This document shows positions 1 through 7,620 of a DNA stretch of 64,000 bases, piece by piece. The stretch is taken from the NCBI RefSeq assembly GCF_029227915.1, contig NC_079877.1, positions 3,782,001 to 3,846,000 of the forward strand, given 5' to 3'. Each line of letters starts with the position of its first letter. Position 1 is the stretch's first letter. Both the position numbers and the translations under genes were made by a program. Source of the stretch: Hydractinia symbiolongicarpus. Taxonomy: Eukaryota; Cnidaria; Hydrozoa; Anthoathecata; Hydractiniidae. The notes below the pieces were generated by a model. That model was not told where the DNA came from. It worked only from the letters and a program-made list of their open reading frames with translations, and did not search any database.

Positions 1-143
1 TGAATAACTCTCTTTTTAGAAAGGCCAGAGAGTTCGGCGAGTAGTTTAATGGCTTTTCGTCCGGTCCAGATATGTTCGGGTTGATAATAGATTTGACTTA
101 GCTTTTCAGCTTCTTCAGCCGTAACTATATGTGCTTTCGACAT
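1..143 (-). CDS. Probable integrase, N-terminal 47 residues (runs off the window)
   Basis: An ATG at 141-143 on the minus strand opens a frame of 47 codons that stays open to the window edge. The sequence is charged and helical, with a motif reading IWTGRKAIKLL followed by a short basic stretch (SKKRVI). This resembles the helical N-terminal segment that precedes the zinc-binding and DDE catalytic parts of rve-type integrases in Polinton-like and Ginger-like elements. The catalytic residues are outside the window, so the identity is inferred. A TATA-like stretch (168-180 on the minus strand) lies upstream, the ten bases ending at the start codon are AATAAACATG, and a perfect 11-bp hairpin (135-161) spans the start. 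Confidence 0.5.
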   Translation of the reverse strand, partial: MSKAHIVTAEEAEKLSQIYYQPEHIWTGRKAIKLLAELSGLSKKRVI

Positions 144-161
144 GTTTATTACATGTCGAAA
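135..161. promoter_or_regulatory. Perfect 11-bp hairpin spanning the integrase start codon
   Basis: Arms TTTCGACATGT (135-145) and ACATGTCGAAA (151-161) pair perfectly around a five-base loop TTATT. The integrase ATG lies inside the left arm. On the minus strand the loop supplies AATAA, so the hairpin also contains the AATAAACATG start context. It may be a processing or termination signal for an upstream transcript or a translation control element. The function is inferred. Confidence 0.5.
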
Positions 162-225
162 AACGTTCCTTATATATACTTGTACACCACGAAGACAAGC
201 AGAGCCAAGGATCCTACCATGAACG

Positions 226-513
226 TCAGCTCACCGTCTTATTGTTGCTTCGAGGGTATATATTAGTCGGAGAGTCTTTTAAGCTTTCGCCAGCTTGACG
301 CTTAAGCTCTCGCTGCTGATTGTACCAGTCGATCTTCGCTTGACGATCCCACACCCACTGTTCTTGGGCAGCTTGAAGTTGTTTGATCGCTTTATCGTGC
401 CTCTTACGTTCTGCCTCGCCATGCCCTGACAGTTTTGAAAACAGGAAATTTGAACCGCTAAATGCAAACGCATTTATAGTAGCACCTGCTACGAGTACAC
501 CAATAGTTGCCAT
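226..513 (-). CDS. Small protein with hydrophobic N-terminus and charged helical tail (virus-like element)
   Basis: An intact 95-aa frame with an ATG at 511-513. Residues 1-20 (MATIGVLVAGATINAFAF) are hydrophobic and small-residue-rich and could insert in a membrane. Residues 30-75 are strongly charged and helical (AERKRHDKAIKQLQAAQEQW), likely a coiled coil or amphipathic helix. It lies between the integrase and the capsid-like gene, all on the minus strand, with only 12 bases separating it from the capsid stop. I recall similar small membrane ORFs beside capsid genes in related cnidarian elements, but no function is known to me. A minor structural role in the virion membrane is a guess. Confidence 0.6.
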   Translation of the reverse strand: MATIGVLVAGATINAFAFSGSNFLFSKLSGHGEAERKRHDKAIKQLQAAQEQWVWDRQAKIDWYNQQRELKRQAGESLKDSPTNIYPRSNNKTVS

Positions 514-525
514 GTATGTTTATTT

Positions 526-1600
526 CTAATATTCCGCAGAGTGGAAGCGCCCATCCAAAATATTCAGCTGCGCATCTTGGAGCAAGTACACGTAGTACTC
601 GATATCTCCAGTTCCATCCGCCTTCTTGGTCATATGCAAGGTGATCCCATCGCTAAGTCTTTGCAATGGTCTGCCAGAACCATGGAGACTGTGATCTGGA
701 CTACTGCGGAAATCAATGAACAGCGCATAGCGCTTAGTCATGAACTGCCCAATGGTCACCTCCGAGTCGTGGCTACCAAAGTGTTCAACGACTTGCTCGA
801 GATGACCTTTCGGGAGCATGGCGTGACTATACAGTTCATTCGGCTCACCTTCTACCGTGATTGCGATGTTCTCGATCTTTTGGTTGTAGAACTGTTCGTT
901 GGCACCGGCGTAAGCCTTGACTTTCCCCGGATCTACAAAGAGTAGCAAGACACCCTTCAGAGTATCGATCTGGAGGTATCGGCTTTTTTCATGGTCACCA
1001 CTTTGCTCCTCAAGATCCGTTCGTACGTCAGGGCCAGCCTCGAGTACCTGGACATCATAGCACTGCTAAGACCCTCGTTTGTCACATTATCAAACTCGAG
1101 CGCGATTTTGGTTATTTTTATAACCAGCATCAGCTGGCTTGGCTTCCGTACTTCCAGTAGCAACCGTACCAGCATCTTTGATGACTTGGTCGTGAGGTGC
1201 AAAACGTATTACGAACTGCAGCCTGTCGTGTAAGCTTGCTTGGTAGAAGGGCAAGTCTGTAGTGAGTTCGAACATTTTACCAATAGGGATGCAAAATGTG
1301 TAGCCGTAAGCTGCCACGATCGCTTTTTCTTCATCATTTCCTACATGGTCGCTAGCTTTTACCGATGTTGCTGACGATGGTGCGTTTCGTATTGGTGCCA
1401 GTAAGCTCCAAGTCAAAGAGGGGTTTGAGGGAGCCTGGGAAAATTATATCATTCTGTCCCATGTTTGGTACGTCGACATACAAGTCTTCGTTCTGGTTGA
1501 TTGTTGAGGGGACATGGCTCACCTTGATACGCTGCTTCTTCCCCTTCATTGCCAGCATCACTTTTAATTCCTTCTGTGCATCTAACTTCGTTCCGTACAT
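526..1600 (-). pseudogene. Major capsid-like protein, broken by frameshifts
   Basis: The gene runs leftwards from an ATG at 1598-1600 to a stop at about 526, a span of about 358 codons. It now lies in several frames. The N-terminal frame is 1600-1352, a second frame covers roughly 1416-1090, a third about 1110-957, and the C-terminal frame 948-526. The junctions near 1380, 1100 and 950 overlap in a way that fits small indels rather than introns. The C-terminal 140 residues are intact and contain FIDFRSS, a SLHGSGRPL turn and a hydrophobic strand ending YYVYLLQDAQLNI, consistent with a jelly-roll capsid C-terminus. A long antisense frame (541-945) is a shadow. The capsid call rests on pattern memory and position. 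A structural model or HMM against Polinton capsids would settle it. Confidence 0.55.
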
Positions 1601-1629
1601 TTATTAATAGGTTGTAGAGGGTTGAATAA
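1601..1629. promoter_or_regulatory. Divergent start region between capsid-like gene and coiled-coil membrane gene
   Basis: Only 29 bases separate two divergent start codons (minus ATG at 1600, plus ATG at 1630). Each ATG is directly preceded by AATAA, so AATAAATG reads outward on both strands (minus 1598-1605, plus 1625-1632). The short spacer must hold both promoters. No longer TATA box is visible in it. Confidence 0.5.
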
Positions 1630-2841
1630 ATGCCGATTAATCCAATATATGAAGGAGATGACTTTACGCCAGTGGAAGACATTCCAGACGAGCCTGAAGA
1701 GTTTAGTAGCGAGAGCGAGATCCTTTGTTCCTGGGTCCACCCTAACACTAGAAGAGCAGGGTCAATCGTCTAGCGGAGGAATCACGACCTACGCAAGAGG
1801 AGAGTTGCTCAAATCGAAAGTAGACGATCTTTATGATCTCCTAAGTAATGAGCTGGGAGAGCCGAGTGCGAGATACTACAACAAGTTTAAGGTCGATGGG
1901 AACTGGCTTCTTTGCAAGGGTGTGGAGCTTACAAAGGGGGAGGGAGAATTGAGAGCAGTTGCCGAGATACAGAGGAGGTTAGGTGCGGGGCGATTGCGAG
2001 CCATACTACACCACACAAGGGCAGTAAGAGGATGGCTCCAAAACTCCTTACCGAATTGGATAATGTCAATGAAAAGGCTGATGACATCGAAATGTTGCCG
2101 CTAGTCGAGAACGTGCTCGATAACACGGAGAGTTTTATCGAAAATACTTCCTTTAGCGGGGATGGAAGAGGGTTAAACAGCGAGCTTCAAATGCGAAGGG
2201 GTAACCTCAAGCACTTGAAAGGCAAGATGATCTTCTACGACAGTGAGATCAACAAAGCAGAAGTCGAGGTAAAAAAGCTCGAGAGCAAGAAAGCCACACC
2301 TGGAGCATCCGAGGAACAGCTAGCTATCTGGGACAGGGATATAGCCAAAGCCAAGGAAGACCTGGAACGACTACGTGATCAAAAAGAGGCTACTGCAAAA
2401 GCGCACGGTTTACTATCATCTGACACTCAGAGCCAGCTGCTACACATCAAGAAGACATTGATGAAGATTGCAGGGGATGATAAAACTTTGGCTGAAAAAC
2501 TCAGGATCCTGTTCAAAGATCAGGCTTTTATTATAGCCAGTATCGTCTCCGCTGTTGGTCTCCTGATATCAACCATCGTGTTCGCCGTTACAGGAGGTGG
2601 AGGTACTGCTGGAGGAGGTAGTGCTGGAGGAAGTACGGGTGGGAAAGGTTTTGTACGGAAACCTCATGAAAGACTCGAGAGATTTTTGAAGTACCTAGCA
2701 AGCAAAGCAGGTGCTGCACTACCAGGGATCATTGGCAGCGTGGTGTCGTTCTTTTTCAGAGTTGCAGCGAGAGTTTTTGAATTCATGGTAAAGCACTTGT
2801 ACATGGCGCTGCCGCTGTGGGTATTGTTGTTGCGTATGTAA
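1630..2841 (+). pseudogene. Coiled-coil protein with two membrane segments (virus-like element), two frameshifts
   Basis: Translation starts at ATG 1630 with an acidic proline-rich opening (MPINPIYEGDDF) and stops at a TAG at 1771-1773. The reading continues in a second frame over about 1785-1980 (RGELLKSKVDDLYDLL) and returns to the first frame from about 1912 to the stop at 2839-2841, which points to two compensating indels. The distal 300 residues are well preserved. They comprise a heptad-rich charged coiled coil, a membrane segment (IIASIVSAVGLLISTIVFAV), a glycine-rich linker (GGGGTAGGG) and a second hydrophobic region ending in a short basic tail (LLLRM). This looks like a viral membrane or assembly protein. 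It converges on the next minus gene across a hairpin at 2880-2909. Confidence 0.55.
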
Positions 2842-2879
2842 GTAACAGGAGGAGTAAGGGTGGTAAGAGATCGTAGAGA

Positions 2880-2909
2880 GTCTAATATGTTGATAAACAT
2901 ATATTAGAC
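2880..2909. terminator. Hairpin between two convergent viral genes
   Basis: Left arm GTCTAATATGTT (2880-2891), loop GATA, right arm AACATATATTAGAC (2896-2909), fully paired except for a two-base bulge. It sits 39 bases after the stop of the plus-strand gene (2841), and the right arm contains the TAA (2904-2906) of the converging minus-strand gene. Its position suggests a shared 3'-end signal for both transcripts. Confidence 0.5.
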
Positions 2910-4024
2910 CTGTTTCTTCATCCAGATGTATACGAGTATCAGTCCTACTCCCAACGTGATAACGGTAGCCTTGATATCCTCGTGCTGCCTGTGGGCTTCC
3001 TTGGACCATGGCGAGGCGTGGTTTATTCAACTTGATAGTCTGCCTAGGAGGTGTGGTGAAGGCTGCCGCATGTTTGACAGCATTGCCCATGGCTTTGGTG
3101 TTCAGATCTAGCTCCATACCTACACTTATGTTAGAGGGCGCGATTGGAACGTTGTTGTTATACCCCACAATCTCTCCAATGCGGAGATCCATGTTGGAGG
3201 GGAGCATGTACACACTGGATATCACGGCGAAGTTTACTGGAGTCCGTGCATACTGGAGCACCTTTTGAAACTCGGTGATGTCTTGACTTACGTTTTCCTC
3301 ACGTTGAAGCATGGCCTCAAATTTCTGCAGGAGGATCTGTCTAGCCGTGAAGTTATCGGCGTTAGAGCCTAGGATTGAGACCTTGGCACTCGCTTGGGGT
3401 CCTAGTAGCAAGATCACGTAAACGCAAATACTCTTGCTAAGTTTCATCAGGCCCTCCGATGTCAGACCCTGGCTAGTGAAGATGATAAACTTGGCCCAAT
3501 CCCCATCAACCTGCGGCCACCATCTACCATTTGTCAACAATGACACCAGGGCTTTGAACTTGTACGCACCGTACTCAGTACATATTTGCGCATACCGCGA
3601 GGTGGAGTAGGGGTTCTCGTACTGGGAAAAGCCTCTTTCGTAGGGCATAGGTACCTTCATTCTCGCGAGAATACGTCTCATGTGGTAGTACACGTGGAAT
3701 TTGAAAATAGATTGAACGAGGGGTACGGAGCCACTCATGTGCTTGGCAGGGATCCAAAAACGCCGTTGTCGCGCAATGACAAGCGAAATTCACCTGGATG
3801 TTCCAATAGTCCAAGGCTTGCCCCTCCCAATTTACCCTCACAGGATCGTTCAACAGGTTAGTGGGAACTTTGATGGGGTACTTGGTGAATTTTGGGAAGG
3901 CCACGAAAATGTGCTGAGTCGTAGACACGCAGAGGTCCTGATGCTCCAAGTTAGTTACACCGAGAGGCCAGTCACCTCTGTTGGACTTGTACTTTGCTCT
4001 AGGGTTATACGAGTAAAAGCTCAT
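2904..4024 (-). pseudogene. Structural-type protein with C-terminal membrane anchor (virus-like element), two frameshifts
   Basis: The start ATG is at 4022-4024. An N-terminal frame (MSFYSYNPRAKYK) covers 4024 to about 3750, the central frame covers about 3738-3030, and the last 35 codons lie in a third frame that ends in a hydrophobic helix (TVITLGVGLILVYIW), a short basic tail (MKKQV) and TAA at 2904-2906. The intact length would be about 373 residues. The frame breaks near 3745 and 3020 look like single indels. The 339-residue central frame appears to run on past this end, but only because it left the true frame. It is probably a virion-associated protein anchored in a membrane. I recall homologous ORFs in cnidarian elements but do not know a named family. 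Confidence 0.5.
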
Positions 4025-4040
4025 GTTTCTTTAAAGAAAC
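4025..4040. promoter_or_regulatory. Perfect 16-bp palindrome in a divergent gene junction
   Basis: GTTTCTTTAAAGAAAC is its own reverse complement. It begins immediately upstream of the minus-strand start codon (4022-4024) and precedes a plus-strand reading frame that is open from about 4035. Its central TTTAAA could serve as a symmetric TATA-like element firing in both directions, or it could be a dimeric binding site. Confidence 0.45.
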
Positions 4041-4220
4041 TTGAGACAGCTGTATGTCACAGATATAGAGAAACCTACGATATTTGAAGACTACCTAGGG
4101 CAGGACACGAGGATCGCTTTGAAGTCGATCAGTATCCGCCCTACGTGGCTGAACCTCTTCAGTGACAGCGAGTTTACCATCCGTGAGGTAGAGCCTGATC
4201 AAAGAGTTACTCGATTTTAA
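4035..4220 (+). pseudogene. Fragment of a viral-element protein, no start codon left
   Basis: An open plus-strand frame of about 61 codons ends at TAA 4218-4220. It contains DIEKPTIFEDYL and RPTWLNLFSDSEF, which read like real protein rather than random translation. The only nearby ATG in frame (4023-4025) is followed three codons later by a TAA, so the start appears destroyed. Three bases separate its stop from the next plus-strand ATG at 4224. The product is unknown. Confidence 0.35.
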
Positions 4221-4223
4221 ATA

Positions 4224-4713
4224 ATGAATGGCTTGTACAAGATTGAGGATTTAGCGAGTATCGTCAACAGTCAGGCAGAGGACAAGATTAAGCTGTTTGT
4301 CCTGAAAAATGGACTGTGCAGGCTCCGTGTCAATGACGGGTACAATGACGGGTGGTGATTCATCGACAACTGCAAGAGCTCTTGGGTCTACCCTACGATC
4401 CCAGTAAAAAATACTATATGAAGAGTGACTACGATTCATTCTACAAGACTGACGTATACCATAGGTTACGACTTGTTTTCCCTCAATTAGACGAGGATGA
4501 CTGCCTGCTACGGAAAAAATCCAAGATTCTTGCCATGCTTCCACCAAAGAGATAAACGCATGGGGAGTCATGCTTACGGGGAGTTTCGATAACCCTCTAT
4601 ACCTCCCTCTTAAAGGTTCAACAGACAGGCTGGAGTTCATGCTGACGGACGAGCATCACCACGATAAGAACGTTTCGTTCGTTGGAATTACTATGCATTT
4701 TCTCATAGAATAA
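4224..4713 (+). pseudogene. Viral-element protein of about 160 residues, frameshifted
   Basis: ATG 4224 opens a 44-codon frame (MNGLYKIEDLASIV) ending at TGA 4356-4358. A second frame from about 4352 continues with YDPSKKYYMKSDYDSF to 4555, and the gene-like sequence resumes in another frame with a strand-rich tail (VSFVGITMHFLIE) and TAA at 4711-4713. That stop directly abuts the ATG of the next gene (TAA then ATG at 4714). The three pieces fit one ancestral gene of about 163 codons broken by two or three indels. The alternation of short hydrophobic strands suggests a beta-rich, possibly capsid-associated protein. This is not a firm assignment. Confidence 0.4.
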
Positions 4714-5343
4714 ATGACTGACATTGCTAAGCTTTACCCGCCTTTACCGCCAAGTGCGCCTGAGCAAGAGCCTACGCATAATACCCTAGAAGAGAGCCAG
4801 GTCTATCGGTTGAAAAAGATCGAAGAGATCGAAGCGTTCTTCCGTTCAAAGTTCAAAGTCTGGGGGATAGGGCTGAGATATGCAGATCATGGAATGATCG
4901 CAGTAACTATGATAACCGCCACAGCTGGCATTGCCACACTTGCAACGGGGTTCGGAGCTCCGATAGCCATAGGTCTGAAAGCAGCGACTCTTGCAGTAGG
5001 CATGGGGCAAGTAGGTTTGAAGAATGCGTCCAAACGCATAAGTTTTAAGGTTCACATACATGAATGTATCAAGCTCCTAGCGGAGTCCAAGCTGGACACC
5101 GTGATCGAAAAGATCTCCAAAGTGATACAAGATGGTGTGATCTTTGACAGCGAGTTCACCATGATTATACAAGAGAAACAGCGCTACATGATGCTCAAGG
5201 AGCAGATACGCGAGAGGACTAAGAAGGCTGTGACAATGATCAATGATAACGAGCGCGCGGAATTATTAGCGCAAGGGAGACAGGAGGCTAGGGAGGAACT
5301 TCTCAAAAAACTTCAGTCTGTACAATATGTCAGCGGTATTTAG
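4714..5343 (+). CDS. 209-aa protein with central glycine/alanine-rich membrane region (virus-like element)
   Basis: An intact frame from ATG 4714, which follows the previous stop with no gap (GAATAAATG), to TAG 5341-5343. Residues 1-20 are proline-rich (LYPPLPPSAPEQEP), 25-50 form a charged helix, and 63-105 are hydrophobic and small-residue-rich (ITATAGIATLATGFGAPIAIGLKAATLAVG), enough for two membrane passes. The rest is a long charged helix with a possible coiled coil. Nothing is broken. Membrane-modelling or virion membrane roles are inferred from composition only. The same architecture recurs in ORFs I remember from other cnidarian elements. Confidence 0.65.
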   Translation: MTDIAKLYPPLPPSAPEQEPTHNTLEESQVYRLKKIEEIEAFFRSKFKVWGIGLRYADHGMIAVTMITATAGIATLATGFGAPIAIGLKAATLAVGMGQVGLKNASKRISFKVHIHECIKLLAESKLDTVIEKISKVIQDGVIFDSEFTMIIQEKQRYMMLKEQIRERTKKAVTMINDNERAELLAQGRQEAREELLKKLQSVQYVSGI

Positions 5344-5491
5344 AACAACCACCTGCCTACTCAGTGTAAGTTTCGTTGGAAGTAGCTTCTGCATAAGCTC
5401 CCACAAAACTCTACTAGGCTATGCCAACCACTTCACCTGTATCACCATCGATCAGCAAACACCATCGTATATGATAGTTCGCTGCCTTTGA
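5327..5491 (+). CDS. Possible 54-aa overlapping ORF
   Basis: ATG 5327 lies inside the last codons of the upstream gene, in another frame, and opens 54 codons to TGA 5489-5491. The N-terminal half is rich in Ser/Thr/Cys and hydrophobic residues (TTTCLLSVSFVGSSFC). It overlaps the tail of the converging minus gene by 40 bases. Overlap of this type is normal in compact viral elements, but the frame is short and there is no other evidence that it is expressed. Confidence 0.3.
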   Translation: MSAVFRTTTCLLSVSFVGSSFCISSHKTLLGYANHFTCITIDQQTPSYMIVRCL

Positions 5492-5694
5492 GCGAGATCT
5501 TCCAGAAGGTGCTCAAGATTCTTTTGCCAAGCGATAGTGCAACAAGGTTCGCAATAAGGACCGTTTGTTTGTGTAGAAGCGTCCTTGTACTTTACCTTGC
5601 GGATGGATTCGAAGAGTTCAGGTTTTTTCATAGTTGAGTAGTTACGAATCTTTAGTGATTTCCCTTCCTTTTTCAGTGCCTTAACGTCGTTCAT
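5452..5694 (-). CDS. SAP/Rho-N-like small protein with a cysteine cluster
   Basis: An intact 80-aa frame from ATG 5692-5694. Residues 1-33 (VKALKKEGKSLKIRNYSTMKK followed by PELFESIRK) fit the helix-extended-helix pattern of SAP or Rho_N-like DNA/RNA-binding motifs, which read as LKxxLKxxGIxxYSxxxKxEL. Residues 46-53 contain a YCEPCCTIAW cysteine cluster that could bind a metal. It lies 46 bases beyond the stop of the upstream minus gene, with a perfect hairpin between them. A small nucleic-acid-binding protein of the element is likely. It is shown only by pattern. Confidence 0.5.
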   Translation of the reverse strand: MNDVKALKKEGKSLKIRNYSTMKKPELFESIRKVKYKDASTQTNGPYCEPCCTIAWQKNLEHLLEDLAQRQRTIIYDGVC

Positions 5695-5698
5695 GTTT

Positions 5699-5731
5699 GT
5701 TTTGATGTGTTAGATCAACACACATCAAAAC
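5699..5731. terminator. Perfect 12-bp hairpin at a tandem gene junction
   Basis: GTTTTGATGTGT (5699-5710), a nine-base loop and ACACATCAAAAC (5720-5731) pair without mismatch. It lies 10 bases beyond the stop codon (5741-5743) of the minus-strand 199-aa gene and 4 bases before the next minus-strand ATG (5694). This is the same placement, at a gene end, as the hairpin at 2880-2909. Confidence 0.55.
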
Positions 5732-5740
5732 CTTTCATAT

Positions 5741-6340
5741 CTAGTCTACTACGACGAAGGATTCGTCATCAGAGTCGGAATCGCTAAGGTAGCGGGAGCC
5801 ATAAAACTCGACAACCTTATACTTACATTCCTCCAAGTAGGTTTGCATGTAGTAATTTGAACCTTGCCTGTAGATGCCAGATATCTTGAGGATGGCATTG
5901 CACTCGCATCTTTGTTTTAGTGGTACTTTTTTGGAATGGAAGTCGGTTCTAAGTTTACCCTCCCACTTCTTCACCTTGGTGGTGATGTATTTACCTTTTT
6001 TCATAGGTGGAGTGGTGAAGCAATGACCCTCCAAGGACTCTACCTTGGTCAGGATACTCTCATACTTCTCTAACCACTCGGGATGGTTATAGATATCGAA
6101 TGACATGGTAAGAGAGCAGCCCTCATCGTAACGCGAGGCACCATTAGAATAGAGGTTTTTAGGGGTTTTGATCAATAGAGGGGATAACTTGCTGTCACTA
6201 TTTTTATAGCCAATAATGAAGCGTTCATCCTTGCCCTTTTTTTCTGGAATAGGATCGCTTAGCACGATATTTTCAATATTTACATCTTCGATATTTAGTG
6301 AAGTCGCTTTAGCATAAAAGTCTCTTGGGTTAATTCTCAT
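5741..6340 (-). CDS. 199-aa protein, possible viral nucleic-acid-binding protein
   Basis: The first in-frame ATG is at 6338-6340 (MRINPRDF); upstream codons are also open but start only with TTG. The stop TAG is at 5741-5743. Composition is mixed alpha/beta. The second half has TTKVKKWEGKLRTDF and then QRCECNAILKISGIY before a strand ending near the C-terminus. The C-terminus is a serine/aspartate tail (SDSDSDDESFVVVD). The strand pattern after the cysteines recalls the uncharacterised single-stranded-DNA-binding-like proteins of large DNA viruses, and an acidic C-terminal tail is typical of such proteins. This is a weak, recollection-based suggestion. The frame is intact. Confidence 0.5.
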   Translation of the reverse strand: MRINPRDFYAKATSLNIEDVNIENIVLSDPIPEKKGKDERFIIGYKNSDSKLSPLLIKTPKNLYSNGASRYDEGCSLTMSFDIYNHPEWLEKYESILTKVESLEGHCFTTPPMKKGKYITTKVKKWEGKLRTDFHSKKVPLKQRCECNAILKISGIYRQGSNYYMQTYLEECKYKVVEFYGSRYLSDSDSDDESFVVVD

Positions 6341-6381
6341 TACCGAATTTGAACATTCTTTTATTTTGTGGAAACTGGAGT

Positions 6382-6540
6382 TCAACTAGGTTTTGGTACA
6401 CGTACAGCTTCCACCATTATACGTAATGTACTCATGCCATCAGTACCAGCATAGCAGTTTACCTTTAATGAGGAATTTCCGTCCACAGGAGCATCTGTCG
6501 TAGGTGTCGAGTACGCGTTCACACTCATCACATTGTTCAT
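6382..6540 (-). pseudogene. Zinc-ribbon remnant with frameshift at its start
   Basis: An ATG at 6538-6540 opens a 52-codon frame of unremarkable sequence. The overlapping frame at 6532-6440 instead reads CDECERVL, nine residues, then RCSCGRKFL, a clear CxxC...CxC zinc-ribbon pattern. The likely history is a small zinc-ribbon gene whose frame slipped by one base a few codons after the ATG, followed by a stop (6440-6442). It lies between the repeat gene (stop at 6548) and the 199-aa gene, all on the minus strand, with only seven bases to the upstream stop. Confidence 0.4.
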
Positions 6541-6547
6541 TTATCGT

Positions 6548-7620
6548 TTATTTACTCCACAAGAGCTCAAAGTCTGCCTTTTCATCCTCCGAAAAACACC
6601 AGTCTATGACCCTATCGGGATGCCATGCAACCGGAGCTAGCTCATCCCTATTTCCATACTTCTCCGCTTTCCGCTGATGATAGGCTTCGAGCAGATCATT
6701 GTTACCCATGCACATTTCCCGGATCACGAACCAGTCCGGAACAAACTCGAGTGCTCTGGGATATTCTTGAACCGCCATGTTACACATCTCCTGGGTCTTG
6801 AAATGATCCGGTACATCCCCGAGTGCCCAGGGATCCTCTTGAACCGCTATAGCGCACATTTCCGGGGTCTTGAAACGGTCTGGAACATCCTTGAGCATCA
6901 TGGGATTCGCCGCAACCGCCTTGCCGCACATTTCTGGGGTCTTTAAATAATTAGGAACAAACATGAAAGCCCAGGTATCCTCTTGAACCGCCATGTTACA
7001 CATCTCCTGGGTCTTTAAATGATCCGGAACATCCCCGAGTGCTCTGGGATGTTCTTGAACCGCCCGAGTGCACATTTCCTGTTTCTTGAAATGATCCGTA
7101 ACATCCTGCAGTATCATTCAGGAGCGCTTCTGCACTGCCCCAATACCCATTTCTTGTGTCTTGAAATGGTCTGGAGGATAGCGCAGCAGCTCGGGTTGTT
7201 CCCGAACCGCCAACGTACACATTTCCAGGTCTTGAAATAGTCCGGTACGAACCTGAGGAGCTGGGGGTTCTGTATAACCATATCGGCACACATTTCTTGA
7301 GTTTTGAAATGGTCTGGAACAAACTCGAGCACCAGCGGAAACATTTCAACTGCCCCGGCACACATTTCTGGGGTCTTTAAATAATTAGGAACAAACATTA
7401 TCATTCGCGGGAGATCCATAACCGCCTTGGCACACATTTCTGGGGTCTTTAAATAATTAGGAACATACATGAGTGCCCAGGGATCCTCTTGAACTACCAT
7501 AGCGCACATTTCCTGGGTCTTGAAACGGTCAGGAACATCCTTGAGCAGATGCAGGTACCGCCCAACAGCATCGGCACACGTTTCCGGGGTCCCGAAGGGA
7601 TTCTCATGATGTTGACTCAT
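6548..7620 (-). pseudogene. 24-residue tandem repeat protein (DUF4116-like), one frameshift and one stop
   Basis: ATG 7618-7620 opens a protein made of about 12 units of 24 residues with consensus KTpEMCaxAVqexPxxLxxVPDxF, that is a 72-base tandem repeat. Units 1-5 are in one frame. A frameshift near 7225 moves the rest to a second frame, and a TGA at 7118-7120 interrupts unit 7, after which the frame continues to 6548. After the last unit comes a unique cap containing ELAPVAWHPDRVIDWCFSED. Such repeats are common in ORFs of large DNA viruses and cnidarian elements and are probably helical protein-binding solenoids. Neighbouring units are nearly identical at the DNA level, which suggests recent exchange between units. 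The Pfam assignment is tentative. Confidence 0.6.

Noticed and set aside
541-945. 134-codon plus-strand frame with ATG
   Set aside because: It lies antisense to the well-preserved C-terminus of the capsid-like gene, whose minus-strand sequence is the protein-like one.
2719-2903. Extension of the 339-residue minus frame past 2904
   Set aside because: The protein-like C-terminus with a membrane helix ends at 2904 in another frame; the extension overlaps the end of the convergent gene and is a frameshift artefact.
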